A program made the position numbers and the translations under genes. From Rhodococcus qingshengii (lineage in GTDB: Bacteria; Actinomycetota; Actinomycetes; Mycobacteriales; Mycobacteriaceae): a DNA stretch of 64,000 nt. The notes beneath the pieces are model-generated. The model saw only the letters and a list, made by a program, of their open reading frames with translations. It made no database searches and had not been told where the DNA came from. This document shows, piece by piece, positions 37,540-46,680 of the stretch (position 1 is its first letter; each line of letters starts with the position of its first letter). The stretch lies in NCBI RefSeq assembly GCF_021025955.1, contig NZ_JAJNCL010000001.1, positions 868,001 through 932,000 of the forward strand. The letters are read 5' to 3'.

Positions 37540-39824
37540 TGATCGCCTGCCGTGTCATCGTTCGTGGCGTAGTCCAGGGGGTGGGATTCCGGCCGTTCGT
37601 TCATGCGACTGCCACCGAGTTGGGACTCTCGGGTTCGGTGGGAAATTCTGCTCTCGGTGTCGTGATCGACGTCGAAGGCGACGGAGAGACAATCGATGCA
37701 TTTGTCGCTCGGGTGCGAAACCGCCCCCCACCGCTGGCCCGGGTGGAGTCGGTAGAGCGCGAGGACTCGCGGCCGGTAGGTCGTCAGGGGTTTTGCATAA
37801 TCGAGACGGATGCAGGGTCGGTCGGGCGAACCTTGGCGCCGGCCGACGTCGGGATCTGCGACGATTGCCTCCGGGAACTGACCGATCCCGGCGATCGGCG
37901 ATTTCGTCATCCCTTCATCACCTGTACCAATTGTGGTCCACGATTCACGATCATCGAGTCGCTGCCATACGACCGGGCCGCCACGACGATGAAACGGTTC
38001 CCGTTGTGCACGACTTGTGCGGCGGAGTACGTGGATCCATCGGACCGCCGGTTTCACGCGCAACCGATTGCCTGCCCGGAGTGCGGTCCGACGCTCTCAT
38101 TCGTGGAACGGGGCACGGACGAGGTGAGTGGCGAGGCTGCACTGCTACGAGCCCGATCGCTACTACGAGACGGGAAGATACTTGCTGTCAAGGGGATTGG
38201 AGGGTTCCACCTGGCCTGCGATGCCCGCGATGATCGCGTGGTCCACGAATTGCGTGTACGCAAGCATCGAGCAAGCAAGCCGCTGGCGGTGATGGTGCGA
38301 GATGTGCGAGAAGCCAGAGAGTTCGGTGCGGTCGGGGATGCCGAGGCTGACGCCATGTCCTCGCGCGAGCGCCCGATAGTGCTGGTTGCCAAAGCGTCTG
38401 GCCACACGCTTTCGCCCTTGATTGCCCCCGACATTCCGGATATCGGAATCATGCTGGCATACAACCCGATTCAGCATCTTCTTCTGGGTTTGGCCGGAGA
38501 AGCTGCGGGGCCGGCGGTGTTGGTTATGACATCGGCGAACATCGGTGGAGAGCCGATTCTATACTCCGACAACGATCTCGATCGATTGGGCGATCTGGCC
38601 GACGGGGTATTGACCCACAACCGTCCGATCTTGATGCCGTGTGACGACTCGGTGATGCGAATAGTGGACAGCCGACGACAGTTGCTTCGTCGCTCGCGCG
38701 GATATGCTCCGCTGCCCGTCACCGCGCCGTTCGACGTACCGCCTACCTTGGCGGTCGGGGCCGACCTGAAGAACACCTTCTGTCTTGCAGAGGGCGGATA
38801 TGTGTGGCCGAGTCAGCACATCGGAGACATGGGCGACCTCGCTGTTATCGACAGTTTTGCGGCGTCGGAGAGTCACTTCGAATCGATCACGGGAGTAGCG
38901 CCGCACCAGATTGTCTGTGACGAACATCCGCGGTATCGCTCGTCCTCGTGGGCTCGCAGTCGTAGTGGTGACCGACCGGTGCGCGTCGTCGGGCATCACC
39001 ACGCACATGTGGCTTCCGTGATGGGGGAGAACGGTCAGGACGGGAGCGAACCAGTTCTCGGAATAGCGTTCGACGGCACCGGCTACGGGGCGGACGGCGC
39101 AGTGTGGGGAGGGGAACTACTGCTGGCGACGTACAAGGGCTATCGCCGTCTCGCGCATCTGGGATACGTACCGCTGCCCGGGGGCGATGCCGGAGTGGAA
39201 CGGCCGTACCGAATGGCGCTCGCCCACCTGTGGCATGCGGGGTTGGACTGGGAATCCGACCTCGCGCCCGTGGCAGCCTGTCCGCCCCGGGAGCAGTCGG
39301 TTCTACTTCATCAGTTGGAGACCGGTTTCGGGTGTGTGGACACCTCCAGCATGGGGCGGTTGTTCGACGCAGTCTCCTCGCTGACCGGGGTCCGGCAGAG
39401 GGTCGACTACGAAGCGCAGGCTGCCGTCGAGTTGGAGGGGGTGTCGAGGGGAGTCGACTGCGCCGGTTCGCGGTACACCTTCGACTGGATGCAGTCGGAC
39501 GACGATTCGTGGACAGCAGATCCGCGGTCGGTCATTCGGGCTGTTGTCCGCGATCTCCGGGAGAAGGTGCCCGCCGAAGTGATCGGCGCCCGTTTCCACG
39601 AATCCGTAGCGCATCTGGTGCTCGAGTGGACAATTCGTGGCCGGGAACTGGCGGGAGTGGACGAGGTAGTACTCACCGGAGGTGTCTTCCAGAACCCGCT
39701 CCTGTTCGTTCGGGCGTGTGCTCTGCTCGGAGACGCTGGATTCACGCCGTTGACAGGACTGGAGTTGCCACCGAACGACGGCGGTCTCGCCTACGGCCAA
39801 GTGCTGGTCGGGAGTTCGTCATGA
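37536..39824 (+). CDS. hypF: Carbamoyltransferase HypF
   Basis: The 762-residue enzyme makes the carbamoyl group that becomes the cyanide ligands. Domains in order are acylphosphatase (residues 3-90, VQGVGFRPFVHATA), two zinc fingers with four CxxC pairs (CDDC, CTNC, CTTC, CPEC at about 109-188), a YrdC-like domain (200-380) and a Kae1-like domain with GHHHAHVASVM near 490 and VLTGGVFQNPLLF near the end. The ATG overlaps hypC. Confidence 0.96.
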   Translation: MMIACRVIVRGVVQGVGFRPFVHATATELGLSGSVGNSALGVVIDVEGDGETIDAFVARVRNRPPPLARVESVEREDSRPVGRQGFCIIETDAGSVGRTLAPADVGICDDCLRELTDPGDRRFRHPFITCTNCGPRFTIIESLPYDRAATTMKRFPLCTTCAAEYVDPSDRRFHAQPIACPECGPTLSFVERGTDEVSGEAALLRARSLLRDGKILAVKGIGGFHLACDARDDRVVHELRVRKHRASKPLAVMVRDVREAREFGAVGDAEADAMSSRERPIVLVAKASGHTLSPLIAPDIPDIGIMLAYNPIQHLLLGLAGEAAGPAVLVMTSANIGGEPILYSDNDLDRLGDLADGVLTHNRPILMPCDDSVMRIVDSRRQLLRRSRGYAPLPVTAPFDVPPTLAVGADLKNTFCLAEGGYVWPSQHIGDMGDLAVIDSFAASESHFESITGVAPHQIVCDEHPRYRSSSWARSRSGDRPVRVVGHHHAHVASVMGENGQDGSEPVLGIAFDGTGYGADGAVWGGELLLATYKGYRRLAHLGYVPLPGGDAGVERPYRMALAHLWHAGLDWESDLAPVAACPPREQSVLLHQLETGFGCVDTSSMGRLFDAVSSLTGVRQRVDYEAQAAVELEGVSRGVDCAGSRYTFDWMQSDDDSWTADPRSVIRAVVRDLREKVPAEVIGARFHESVAHLVLEWTIRGRELAGVDEVVLTGGVFQNPLLFVRACALLGDAGFTPLTGLELPPNDGGLAYGQVLVGSSS

Positions 39825-39840
39825 GGTCAGGAGTTGTGCC

Positions 39841-40140
39841 ATGTGCCTAGCCGTACCAGGACGTATCGAGTCCCTGGAGGAACGCGACGGAACGACGATG
39901 TCGGTGGTGAACTTCGGTGGCGTCCGAAAAGAAGTGTGCCTCGAGTACATTCCGGGCGCCCAAGTCGGCGAGTACGTCGTGGTGCACGTCGGATTTGCCA
40001 TCCAGCGACTCGACGAGGAATCCGCTCGCAGCACGCTGGCGGAATTCGAGCACCTCGGCGTACTCGAAGAGGAATTCGGTGACGGGTTCGAAAGGGCTGC
40101 CCGGGCCGCGGGGATCGAACCGAAGGAGAAAGAATCATGA
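39841..40140 (+). CDS. hypC: Hydrogenase maturation chaperone HypC (copy 2)
   Basis: The 99-residue protein starts [17 protein letters not shown] and has [15 protein letters not shown]. It differs clearly from copy 1 in the middle ([18 protein letters not shown]) and has a helical C-terminal tail. It overlaps hypD by 4 bp, so it is the likely main HypD partner. The two copies may serve the HypD complex and the large-subunit precursor separately, or reflect past duplication. Confidence 0.94.
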   Translation: MCLAVPGRIESLEERDGTTMSVVNFGGVRKEVCLEYIPGAQVGEYVVVHVGFAIQRLDEESARSTLAEFEHLGVLEEEFGDGFERAARAAGIEPKEKES

Positions 40141-41249
40141 AGTATCTGGACGAGTTCTCCGATCCGGAACTGGCCGGCAAACTGCTGGATCAGATCCGCG
40201 CGCTGGCCACACGGCGATGGGCGATCATGGAAGTGTGTGGTGGTCAGACACATTCGATCATCAGACACGGCATCGATCAACTACTTCCGCAAGAGATCGA
40301 GATGATCCACGGACCCGGATGCCCAGTCTGCGTCACCCCGCTCGAGATCATCGACAAAGCTCTCGAAATCGCGGCAAGACCCGATGTCATTTTCTGCTCC
40401 TTCGGGGACATGTTGCGGGTTCCGGGGAGTTCGTCGGATCTGTTCCGGATCAAGAGCGCCGGCGGCGACGTACGGGTGGTGTACTCACCGTTGGATGCAC
40501 TGACTATTGCCAAGGAGAATCCGGACCGACAAGTGGTGTTCTTCGGGATCGGATTCGAGACCACCGCGCCGGCCAACGCCATGACCGTCTATCAGGCCAA
40601 TCGCCTGGGTATCGAGAACTTCTCGCTACTCGTCTCGCATGTTCTGGTCCCGCCGGCGATGGCCGCGATCATGGACTCGCCAGAGTGCCGCGTGCAGGCA
40701 TTTCTGGCGGCCGGGCATGTGTGCAGTGTGATGGGAACTTCGGAGTACCCGGCGCTCGCCGAGAAGTACAAGGTCCCGATCGTCGTCACCGGATTCGAGC
40801 CGCTGGATCTGCTGGAGGGCATCAGAAAGACGGTGCTGCAGTTGGAATCGGGTCGATACGAGGTCGAAAATGCCTACGCCCGTGCTGTCACGGCCGAGGG
40901 CAATACCGCGGCGAAGGCAATGCTCGAGGACGTGTTCGCGGTGTCGGATCGGACATGGCGCGGCATCGGATCGATCCCGGACAGCGGTTGGCAGTTGGCA
41001 CCGAAGTATGCGTATTTTGATGCGGAGGAGCGTTTTTCGGTGACCGATATCCACACTGACGAGTCGAGCGTCTGCCGTTCCGGAGAAGTGTTGCAAGGCT
41101 TGATCAAGCCACACGAGTGCAGTGCCTTCGGGAAGGAATGCACTCCGCGGAATCCGCTCGGTGCCACGATGGTGTCGTCCGAGGGGGCGTGCGCTGCGTA
41201 CTACCTGTACCGGCGCCTGGAACTTCAGGAGGCGGGTCATGCCGGCTGA
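40137..41249 (+). CDS. hypD: Hydrogenase Fe-ligand assembly protein HypD
   Basis: The 370-residue protein has the family blocks [27 protein letters not shown] and [11 protein letters not shown]. The C-terminal [4Fe-4S] region includes [20 protein letters not shown] and GACAAYY. With HypC it carries the Fe(CN)2CO group. It overlaps hypE by 11 bp. Confidence 0.97.
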   Translation: MKYLDEFSDPELAGKLLDQIRALATRRWAIMEVCGGQTHSIIRHGIDQLLPQEIEMIHGPGCPVCVTPLEIIDKALEIAARPDVIFCSFGDMLRVPGSSSDLFRIKSAGGDVRVVYSPLDALTIAKENPDRQVVFFGIGFETTAPANAMTVYQANRLGIENFSLLVSHVLVPPAMAAIMDSPECRVQAFLAAGHVCSVMGTSEYPALAEKYKVPIVVTGFEPLDLLEGIRKTVLQLESGRYEVENAYARAVTAEGNTAAKAMLEDVFAVSDRTWRGIGSIPDSGWQLAPKYAYFDAEERFSVTDIHTDESSVCRSGEVLQGLIKPHECSAFGKECTPRNPLGATMVSSEGACAAYYLYRRLELQEAGHAG

Positions 41250-42309
41250 GGAGACCGCTGTCGTGGACTTGTCGGCGTGGGTCTGCCCACTGCCGCTGCG
41301 TGATTCGCCGAACATCGTCATGGGGCACGGTGGTGGGGGAGCGATGTCCGCCGAGCTCATCGAGCACCTGTTCCTGCCCTCGTTCGGAAGCGCTGCCGAT
41401 GCAGAACTCGGTGACTCGGCCGTATTCGATGTCGGCGGGGTGCGGCTCGCCTTCTCGACCGACTCGTACGTCGTGAAACCCATGGTGTTTCCCGGCGGAA
41501 CGATCGGTGACCTTGCAGTCAACGGAACGGTGAACGACCTGGCGATGGCGGGAGCGCAGCCATTGGTGATGTCGACGGCATTCATCCTCGAAGAAGGGAC
41601 GGCGCTGACCGACATCGCGGGAATCGCGCAGGCGCTCGGGCAGGCCGCGCGCGTTGCCGGCGTCCGACTGGTGACGGGTGACACGAAGGTTGTCGATGCC
41701 GGTCACGGCGACGGAGTCTTCATCAACACCGCGGGAATCGGGATTGTCGCCGATGGTGTTGACATCAATCCCACCCGCGCACAAGAAGGTGACGTCGTGA
41801 TAGTCAGCGGCGACATCGGCGTTCACGGAGTAGCCGTGATGAGTTGTCGCGAAGGTCTCGAATTCGGGACCGAGGTGCGCAGTGATTGTGCTTCCTTGAA
41901 CGGCCTGGTCGCCGACATGATTGCCACCGGCGTCGACATCCATGTCTTGCGCGACCCTACCCGGGGCGGAGTTGCCGCGACCCTCAACGAGATCGCTCAG
42001 GCGTCGAACATCGGGGTTGCGCTGGTGGAGCGAGATCTGCCGATTCCCGCTGACGTGCGCGATGCCTGTGGGCTACTCGGCTTGGATCCGTTGTACGTCG
42101 CAAACGAGGGCAAGTTGATCGCTTTTGTTCCACGCGAAGATGCCGACCGAGTCCTGGAAGCGATGCGCGGTAATCCACTGAGTGTGGGAGCTGCCGTCAT
42201 CGGGGAGTGCGTGGTCGAACATCGCGGAATGGTGGTGGCGCGAACAGCATTGGGAGGCAATCGGGTAGTGGATTTGCCGGCGGGTGAACAACTCCCGCGG
42301 ATCTGCTGA
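41239..42309 (+). CDS. hypE: Carbamoyl dehydratase HypE
   Basis: The 356-residue PurM-like enzyme converts the thiocarbamoyl group on its C-terminal Cys to thiocyanate. The protein ends PRIC, the required tail. Other signs are [20 protein letters not shown] near the start and [16 protein letters not shown] (ATP site). The ATG at 41239 follows an AGGAGG-like site inside hypD. The stop overlaps the next start by one base. Confidence 0.97.
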   Translation: MPAEETAVVDLSAWVCPLPLRDSPNIVMGHGGGGAMSAELIEHLFLPSFGSAADAELGDSAVFDVGGVRLAFSTDSYVVKPMVFPGGTIGDLAVNGTVNDLAMAGAQPLVMSTAFILEEGTALTDIAGIAQALGQAARVAGVRLVTGDTKVVDAGHGDGVFINTAGIGIVADGVDINPTRAQEGDVVIVSGDIGVHGVAVMSCREGLEFGTEVRSDCASLNGLVADMIATGVDIHVLRDPTRGGVAATLNEIAQASNIGVALVERDLPIPADVRDACGLLGLDPLYVANEGKLIAFVPREDADRVLEAMRGNPLSVGAAVIGECVVEHRGMVVARTALGGNRVVDLPAGEQLPRIC

Positions 42310-43058
42310 TGACTGCCGTCGATATGGACGGGCCGGTGTTGTTTGCTCGTTACGCGTATCCGCCGAACGAGTTGGGTTACTGCGGACCCGACGATCCTTC
42401 CGTGCTGCTTCGACAGGCCCACGGCATCTCGGCGAGTGGCGACCGTGACCGCGCTCGTCAATTCGACGGTGCGTGGCCGTACCTCGAGGCATTGGCCGTA
42501 AGTGCGGGCATCGACGACCCCCTGGATCCGCGAGTGATCGAAGCTTATTGGGTGGGAGGTGATCTCCTCGACTCTCTCGATTCGGGGAAGTTGTTGCAGC
42601 ACCTGAGAACGGCCTTCGGTGAACGCGAGAACACTGGGTTCCTCCCCGTCCTCGAGGAACGGGACCGCGCGCTCGCTCACCACAGCTTTCACGTACTTCT
42701 GGTGTATCCGTGGGTCAAACTTCTACGGAAGCGCGGTACGGTCCCACTGTCCGTCCTCCAGAATTGCCGGATCAGATGGGGAGTGGTCGAGGACGTCGGA
42801 GAGGAGCACGCGTTGGTGGTTTCCTCCCCGCTCGAGTTCGACGGCAAGAAACTCGCACGAGGCACGCCGGTAACGCAGCGAGTCCGATGGAGCGTAGACG
42901 GCCGCTCACTTGCGGCGATGCCCGTCCAGGGCGCCGTGGTGACGATGCACTGGGATTGGCTGTGCGACAGCATCACTGCAGAGCAGTCACATGCGTTGGA
43001 TGCCGCGGAAGACTCTGCATTGCAGATCGCGAACGAGATGCTGTCGACCGGTACGTGA
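42309..43058 (+). CDS. Hydrogenase-operon protein, DUF6390-like
   Basis: The 249-residue protein starts [20 protein letters not shown] and contains LGYCGPDDPSVLL, VEDVGEEHALVVSSPLEFDG and a C-terminal MHWDWLCDSITAEQ. It resembles DUF6390 proteins that follow hypE in actinobacterial hydrogenase islands. There is no membrane segment or known cofactor site apart from conserved Trp and Cys residues. TGATG coupling to hypE shows co-translation. The function is unknown. Confidence 0.7.
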   Translation: MTAVDMDGPVLFARYAYPPNELGYCGPDDPSVLLRQAHGISASGDRDRARQFDGAWPYLEALAVSAGIDDPLDPRVIEAYWVGGDLLDSLDSGKLLQHLRTAFGERENTGFLPVLEERDRALAHHSFHVLLVYPWVKLLRKRGTVPLSVLQNCRIRWGVVEDVGEEHALVVSSPLEFDGKKLARGTPVTQRVRWSVDGRSLAAMPVQGAVVTMHWDWLCDSITAEQSHALDAAEDSALQIANEMLSTGT

Positions 43059-43066
43059 TCGTCGTA

Positions 43067-43094
43067 GGCGGGACTGACACCAGTGTCCTCCGCC
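43067..43094 (+). terminator. Candidate terminator of the hydrogenase island
   Basis: Starting 9 bases after the last stop, GGCGG...CCGCC arms enclose an inner GACAC-CA-GTGTC stem with small mismatches. No T-tract follows. It is the first hairpin after the sixteen-gene run. Confidence 0.5.
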
Positions 43095-43190
43095 CATCTG
43101 AAGCGGACTCTGCGTCATTGCTGCTGATGAGATGTCGACGCGACAGTGCCCTGTCAGCGCAGGGACCTCAGTCTGGCGGACACGCAGGTG

Positions 43191-43598
43191 TCAGGGGACG
43201 AAGAAGGTTCCGAAGCCCGGTGTACCGATCGCCTGGGGATCGACGTATGCGACGACCTGACCCGAGCCCGGACGAATGGTGACGGGTTGTGCATCCAGTG
43301 TCGGAAATGATGCGGATCCGTACGCTCCGGTACCGAGACTGAGCCAGTGGACGACCGCGGAGTGGGGGTTTCCGTCTCCGGGTGCGCGGCGTACGTGCAG
43401 CACGGCGACGCCCGGCTCTTCGCCGATGCTCGCGGCAAGGCGGGGTGTGGGTAAGTCGACGAGCGGGATGTAAGGGTCGACCTGGAACGGAACCGTACTC
43501 GGCGCCGCTGCCGCGGTCCCCGGCATCATCACGCCGGAGATCGCAAGGGCCGCAAAGACAGTGACACCGGTACGTGCAAGAGCGTTGAGTGCAGTCAT
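43191..43598 (-). CDS. Small secreted protein of unknown function
   Basis: The 135-residue protein starts at ATG 43598 with a Sec signal peptide (MTALNALARTGVTVFAALAI) and a probable cleavage near AAAAPS at residue 35. The mature part has PFQVDPYIPLVDLPTPRLA and VTIRPGSGQVVAYVDP. No family is recognised. It is convergent to the hydrogenase island. Confidence 0.7.
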   Translation of the reverse strand: MTALNALARTGVTVFAALAISGVMMPGTAAAAPSTVPFQVDPYIPLVDLPTPRLAASIGEEPGVAVLHVRRAPGDGNPHSAVVHWLSLGTGAYGSASFPTLDAQPVTIRPGSGQVVAYVDPQAIGTPGFGTFFVP

Positions 43599-43943
43599 AC
43601 GATTCGACGCTAGTCGTTTGACCGGCGATTCGGTGCCGTTTCGCGTTACGAGCGGTGGCGGGGCCGTGATGCGCCCCGCGCATTCCTGACGGCCGTGTAA
43701 GGGTTCCCCGAGGACCAACTCTTCTAATATCTCCCTAGCGTGGGCATATTGCCCAAAGCTCGACGGGCAGTGCGGGCTGGTGAGTCCTCCCTTCGAACCC
43801 CGCGAACAGACAGGTGAACCTCACGAACAGACGGGCAAACGCAGCGGGCGGTTGCGGGTCATCCATCGCGAAATGGCAGCCAAGGGTCCTCTCTGTAAGG
43901 TGATTTGGCGACGGCACTAACGGCAAGGACAAGGTGCACAATC
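43599..43943. other. Intergenic region with TGGGCA-TAT-TGCCCA dyad
   Basis: No gene is visible in these 345 bases between the divergent secreted-protein and VOC genes. A perfect 6-3-6 dyad at 43741-43755 may be an operator, and an imperfect pair of about 20-base direct repeats (CACGAACAGACGGGCAAAC-like) lies at about 43800-43841. Confidence 0.4.
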
Positions 43944-44345
43944 ATGGAATTCTCCGTCGAACGGTTCGACCACATCGTGATCAACTGTCGTGACGTCGAC
44001 GCCACCGCCCAGTGGTACGCGAAGGTACTCGGAATGACAATCGAGATATTCGGCCCTTCGGCGCGCACTGCAGTGAAGTTCGGAAATCAGAAGATCAATC
44101 TGAGGCCTCTCGGATCGGTGGAGCAAGACCCGGCCTGGACCACCGGCGCCGTCGAGGCGGCAGGTTCCGAGGATTTGTGCTTCATCACTCTTGCGTCACC
44201 TGGAACTGTCCGCGAGCACCTGGAGAACTGTGGGGTCGAGGTGCTTGACGGGCCCGTGACCAAACTGGGTGCCCTCGGCGAGATGGTCTCGCACTATTGT
44301 CGCGACCCCGACGGAAACCTCATCGAGATCGCCGTCTACCCGTGA
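43944..44345 (+). CDS. VOC (glyoxalase/dioxygenase fold) protein
   Basis: The 133-residue protein has the paired beta-alpha-beta3 pattern: FDHIVINCRDVDATAQWYAK with the first metal His, and DPDGNLIEIAVYP with the last metal Glu. It resembles virulence-protein or fosfomycin-resistance-like VOC members, but the substrate is unknown. ATG 43944 is chosen because it begins directly at the domain. A PadR regulator lies downstream on the other strand. Confidence 0.85.
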   Translation: MEFSVERFDHIVINCRDVDATAQWYAKVLGMTIEIFGPSARTAVKFGNQKINLRPLGSVEQDPAWTTGAVEAAGSEDLCFITLASPGTVREHLENCGVEVLDGPVTKLGALGEMVSHYCRDPDGNLIEIAVYP

Positions 44346-44586
44346 ACTAACCACGCCGAGGAGAAATTACTGCAGATTCAACGTCGCCCAGTGCGGCCGC
44401 CGTCGGCTGTCGACATCTTTCCCGGCCGTGCACTTGGAATCCTCGTTCTTCACCGGACTTTGCGGGTCTCGCCTTCTCTGATCATTCGCCCGCGGTCCGC
44501 GTCCGTCGGACTGTTCTCTTCCAGATCGCTGATCGAACTGGTTTCGAGATGGTGTCGGACCGGCGTCCGATGGCTTCGAGGGGGAA

Positions 44587-45225
44587 CTAGCTACTTCCAT
44601 TGTCTATCGAGTGAGCGAGGGTGGAGAGGGTGCGCTTTCGGTGCGTTGTTGCCGGTTGCACTGTGTCGGGCCAGTCAGCAGTTTCTTCCAGCGCCCAGTC
44701 GGCCCATTCTGCGATGTGGTTGAAATGGCCGATCATGAATCGGTTCGCCAGTGCCATCAGGTGATTTTGTTGGGGGAGTGTGCCGGCTTCGGGAGCCGAA
44801 ATTCGTTGTGCGTGTGAGACGAACAGACTTCGGGATTGAGTTGCCTGTTCGCGCATGGTGGTCAGGTTGGACCGCAGGTCGTCGATCGTCCCCTGGTGGG
44901 CAAAGATCACGCGAATCATGCCTTCGAACTGCAAGGCCGGAGGCGTGGACTGGGTGGCGAGCCAGTCGCTCAGAGAGGTGCGGCCTTCGTCGGTGATGGA
45001 GTAAACGGTGCGGGAGCGCTGAGTGCCTTTTGTGACCGTGGTGGCCGTGACCAGGCCGCGCTCGAGCAGTATTTTTGGGGCGTTGTATCGCTGTCGGTCG
45101 GCGCTGGGCCACAATTCGGCGACCCCGCGTCCGACCTGTTCGGCGATTTCGTATGCGGACCAGTCCTTGGCTGTCAGCAGTCCCAGGATCATGTACGAGG
45201 TGGGTGTGAGATCACGCTGAGCCAT
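44587..45225 (-). CDS. PadR-family transcriptional regulator
   Basis: The 212-residue protein starts at ATG 45225 (MAQRDLTPTSYMILGLL). The winged helix has YEIAEQVGRGVAELWPSADR and YSITDEGRTSLSDWL; the C-terminal half is helical for dimerisation (PadR C-terminal type). The longer upstream frame has no PadR homology. It is 43 bp from the stop of the serine hydrolase gene on the same strand. Confidence 0.88.
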   Translation of the reverse strand: MAQRDLTPTSYMILGLLTAKDWSAYEIAEQVGRGVAELWPSADRQRYNAPKILLERGLVTATTVTKGTQRSRTVYSITDEGRTSLSDWLATQSTPPALQFEGMIRVIFAHQGTIDDLRSNLTTMREQATQSRSLFVSHAQRISAPEAGTLPQQNHLMALANRFMIGHFNHIAEWADWALEETADWPDTVQPATTHRKRTLSTLAHSIDNGSS

Positions 45226-45268
45226 ATGGCTCCCTTCGCTCCGCGGTTGGCATCCAAGCCTACAAGTG

Positions 45269-46594
45269 TTACTTCCCTTCGCCGTTCGCATCCTCGGTGT
45301 CGGCGATGTCGTCGGATGCATCCTGTGCGGGTTTGCCGTAGATGAAGGGGACGAGCGCTCCAGCGACTGCAGACGCCGGCGCGAAACCATCAGCGGTTGG
45401 GGCCAGATTTCCCCACACCACCATGGTCACATCGTTGACCGGGTCGTACCCCATGAAGGAGTTGTAGCCGGGAAGTTCGCCGATATGGCCGTACATCGGA
45501 CCCATCTGAGCGATGCCGTATCCGTATCCCGCGGATCCCTCTCCATCTGTGGGTTGCACACTGTTCAAACGCAACTCGTGTGTGGCCGGAGTGAGGAGTG
45601 ACCCGGTGCCTAAGGCTTTGACCCATGTCGCCATGTCGTTCGCAGTCGAGATTCCCTGACCTGCGGACCACGTCCACGAAGGATTGTGCATCGTGGTGTC
45701 GGTCGGTCTTTCGGTGCCTGCAGCGATCGCGTCGAGGCGAGATTGCGGGAGCGCTTGTTTGCCTTCGCCCAGCGTTTCGACGTTCCCACTGTAGGTGTAG
45801 CCGTCCGCATAAGGCGTCGGGATGCTGGTGTCGGTGTTGGCAGGAAACGATGTCCCGGTCAGTGCGAGTGGCCCGAAGAATCGGTCCGCGAATATCTGCT
45901 GAATCGGCTTGCCGTCGAGCTTCTCGGCGATCAAGCCGAGGAGAACGGTGTTGGTGTTGGAGTAGTGGTAGCCGGTGTCGGGCGCGAAATACGGCGGCTG
46001 GCTCAGGCCCATCGCCAGTAGCTCCTCGGGTGCCCACACTCGTTCCGGTTGCTCGTCGAGCGCCCGGTTGAGTTCGAGGGTTTCGGTGTAGTTGTACAGG
46101 CCGCTACGCATGTCGAGTAGGTTGCCGATTGTGATGTTGTCCCCGTTGGGGACATCGGGGCGGAACTTGCTGACCGGATCGGTTACCGCCAGCTTGCCCT
46201 CGTCGACCAACTGCAGGATTGCCGTGCCGGTCCAGGTCTTGGTGTTCGAGCCCACGCGAACCTTGGTGTCCAGAGTGGGAGGCTCGTTCACACCTTCTCG
46301 GACCGAACCCCACGTGTTGACGTACTTCTGCGTCGGTGTCGTGATCATGACCACCATCGCGATCTCGCGGAACTGCTCCGCCTTCTCGGAGACGGCGGAA
46401 TCCATTGCAGCGCTGTCGAAAGACAAGACAGCGCTGTCCGCAGACCCGGCGGAGGTCGGCGCTGACGAGGAGGGGGACGCGGAATCGGTTGCGGACGAAC
46501 AGGCTGAGAGCAATAACGCCGTGGCGATACCGACCACGGCCACTTTGCGAACCTTGACGTCGTGTCGTGACGTCGACTTCCCATCAGAGTTCAT
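45269..46594 (-). CDS. Serine hydrolase of the beta-lactamase / S12 family, lipoprotein
   Basis: The 441-residue protein has a lipoprotein signal with lipobox LLLSAC (Cys32). The penicillin-binding fold motifs are present: Ser116-Asn-Thr-Lys119 (VGSNTKTW), Tyr211-Ser-Asn213 (YHYSNTN) and GHIGELPGYNSF as the KTG equivalent. It is probably a D-Ala-D-Ala carboxypeptidase or esterase outside the membrane. It is divergent from a PBP4-type lipoprotein across only 86 bp, so the two may be co-regulated. Confidence 0.88.
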   Translation of the reverse strand: MNSDGKSTSRHDVKVRKVAVVGIATALLLSACSSATDSASPSSSAPTSAGSADSAVLSFDSAAMDSAVSEKAEQFREIAMVVMITTPTQKYVNTWGSVREGVNEPPTLDTKVRVGSNTKTWTGTAILQLVDEGKLAVTDPVSKFRPDVPNGDNITIGNLLDMRSGLYNYTETLELNRALDEQPERVWAPEELLAMGLSQPPYFAPDTGYHYSNTNTVLLGLIAEKLDGKPIQQIFADRFFGPLALTGTSFPANTDTSIPTPYADGYTYSGNVETLGEGKQALPQSRLDAIAAGTERPTDTTMHNPSWTWSAGQGISTANDMATWVKALGTGSLLTPATHELRLNSVQPTDGEGSAGYGYGIAQMGPMYGHIGELPGYNSFMGYDPVNDVTMVVWGNLAPTADGFAPASAVAGALVPFIYGKPAQDASDDIADTEDANGEGK

Positions 46595-46680
46595 GAAATG
46601 ACTTTAAGCGATACTGCACTCTGCATGCTGCACTTTGCAGTAAATTACGACAAATCAGTCATGCATCCTCAGGAGCGCCC

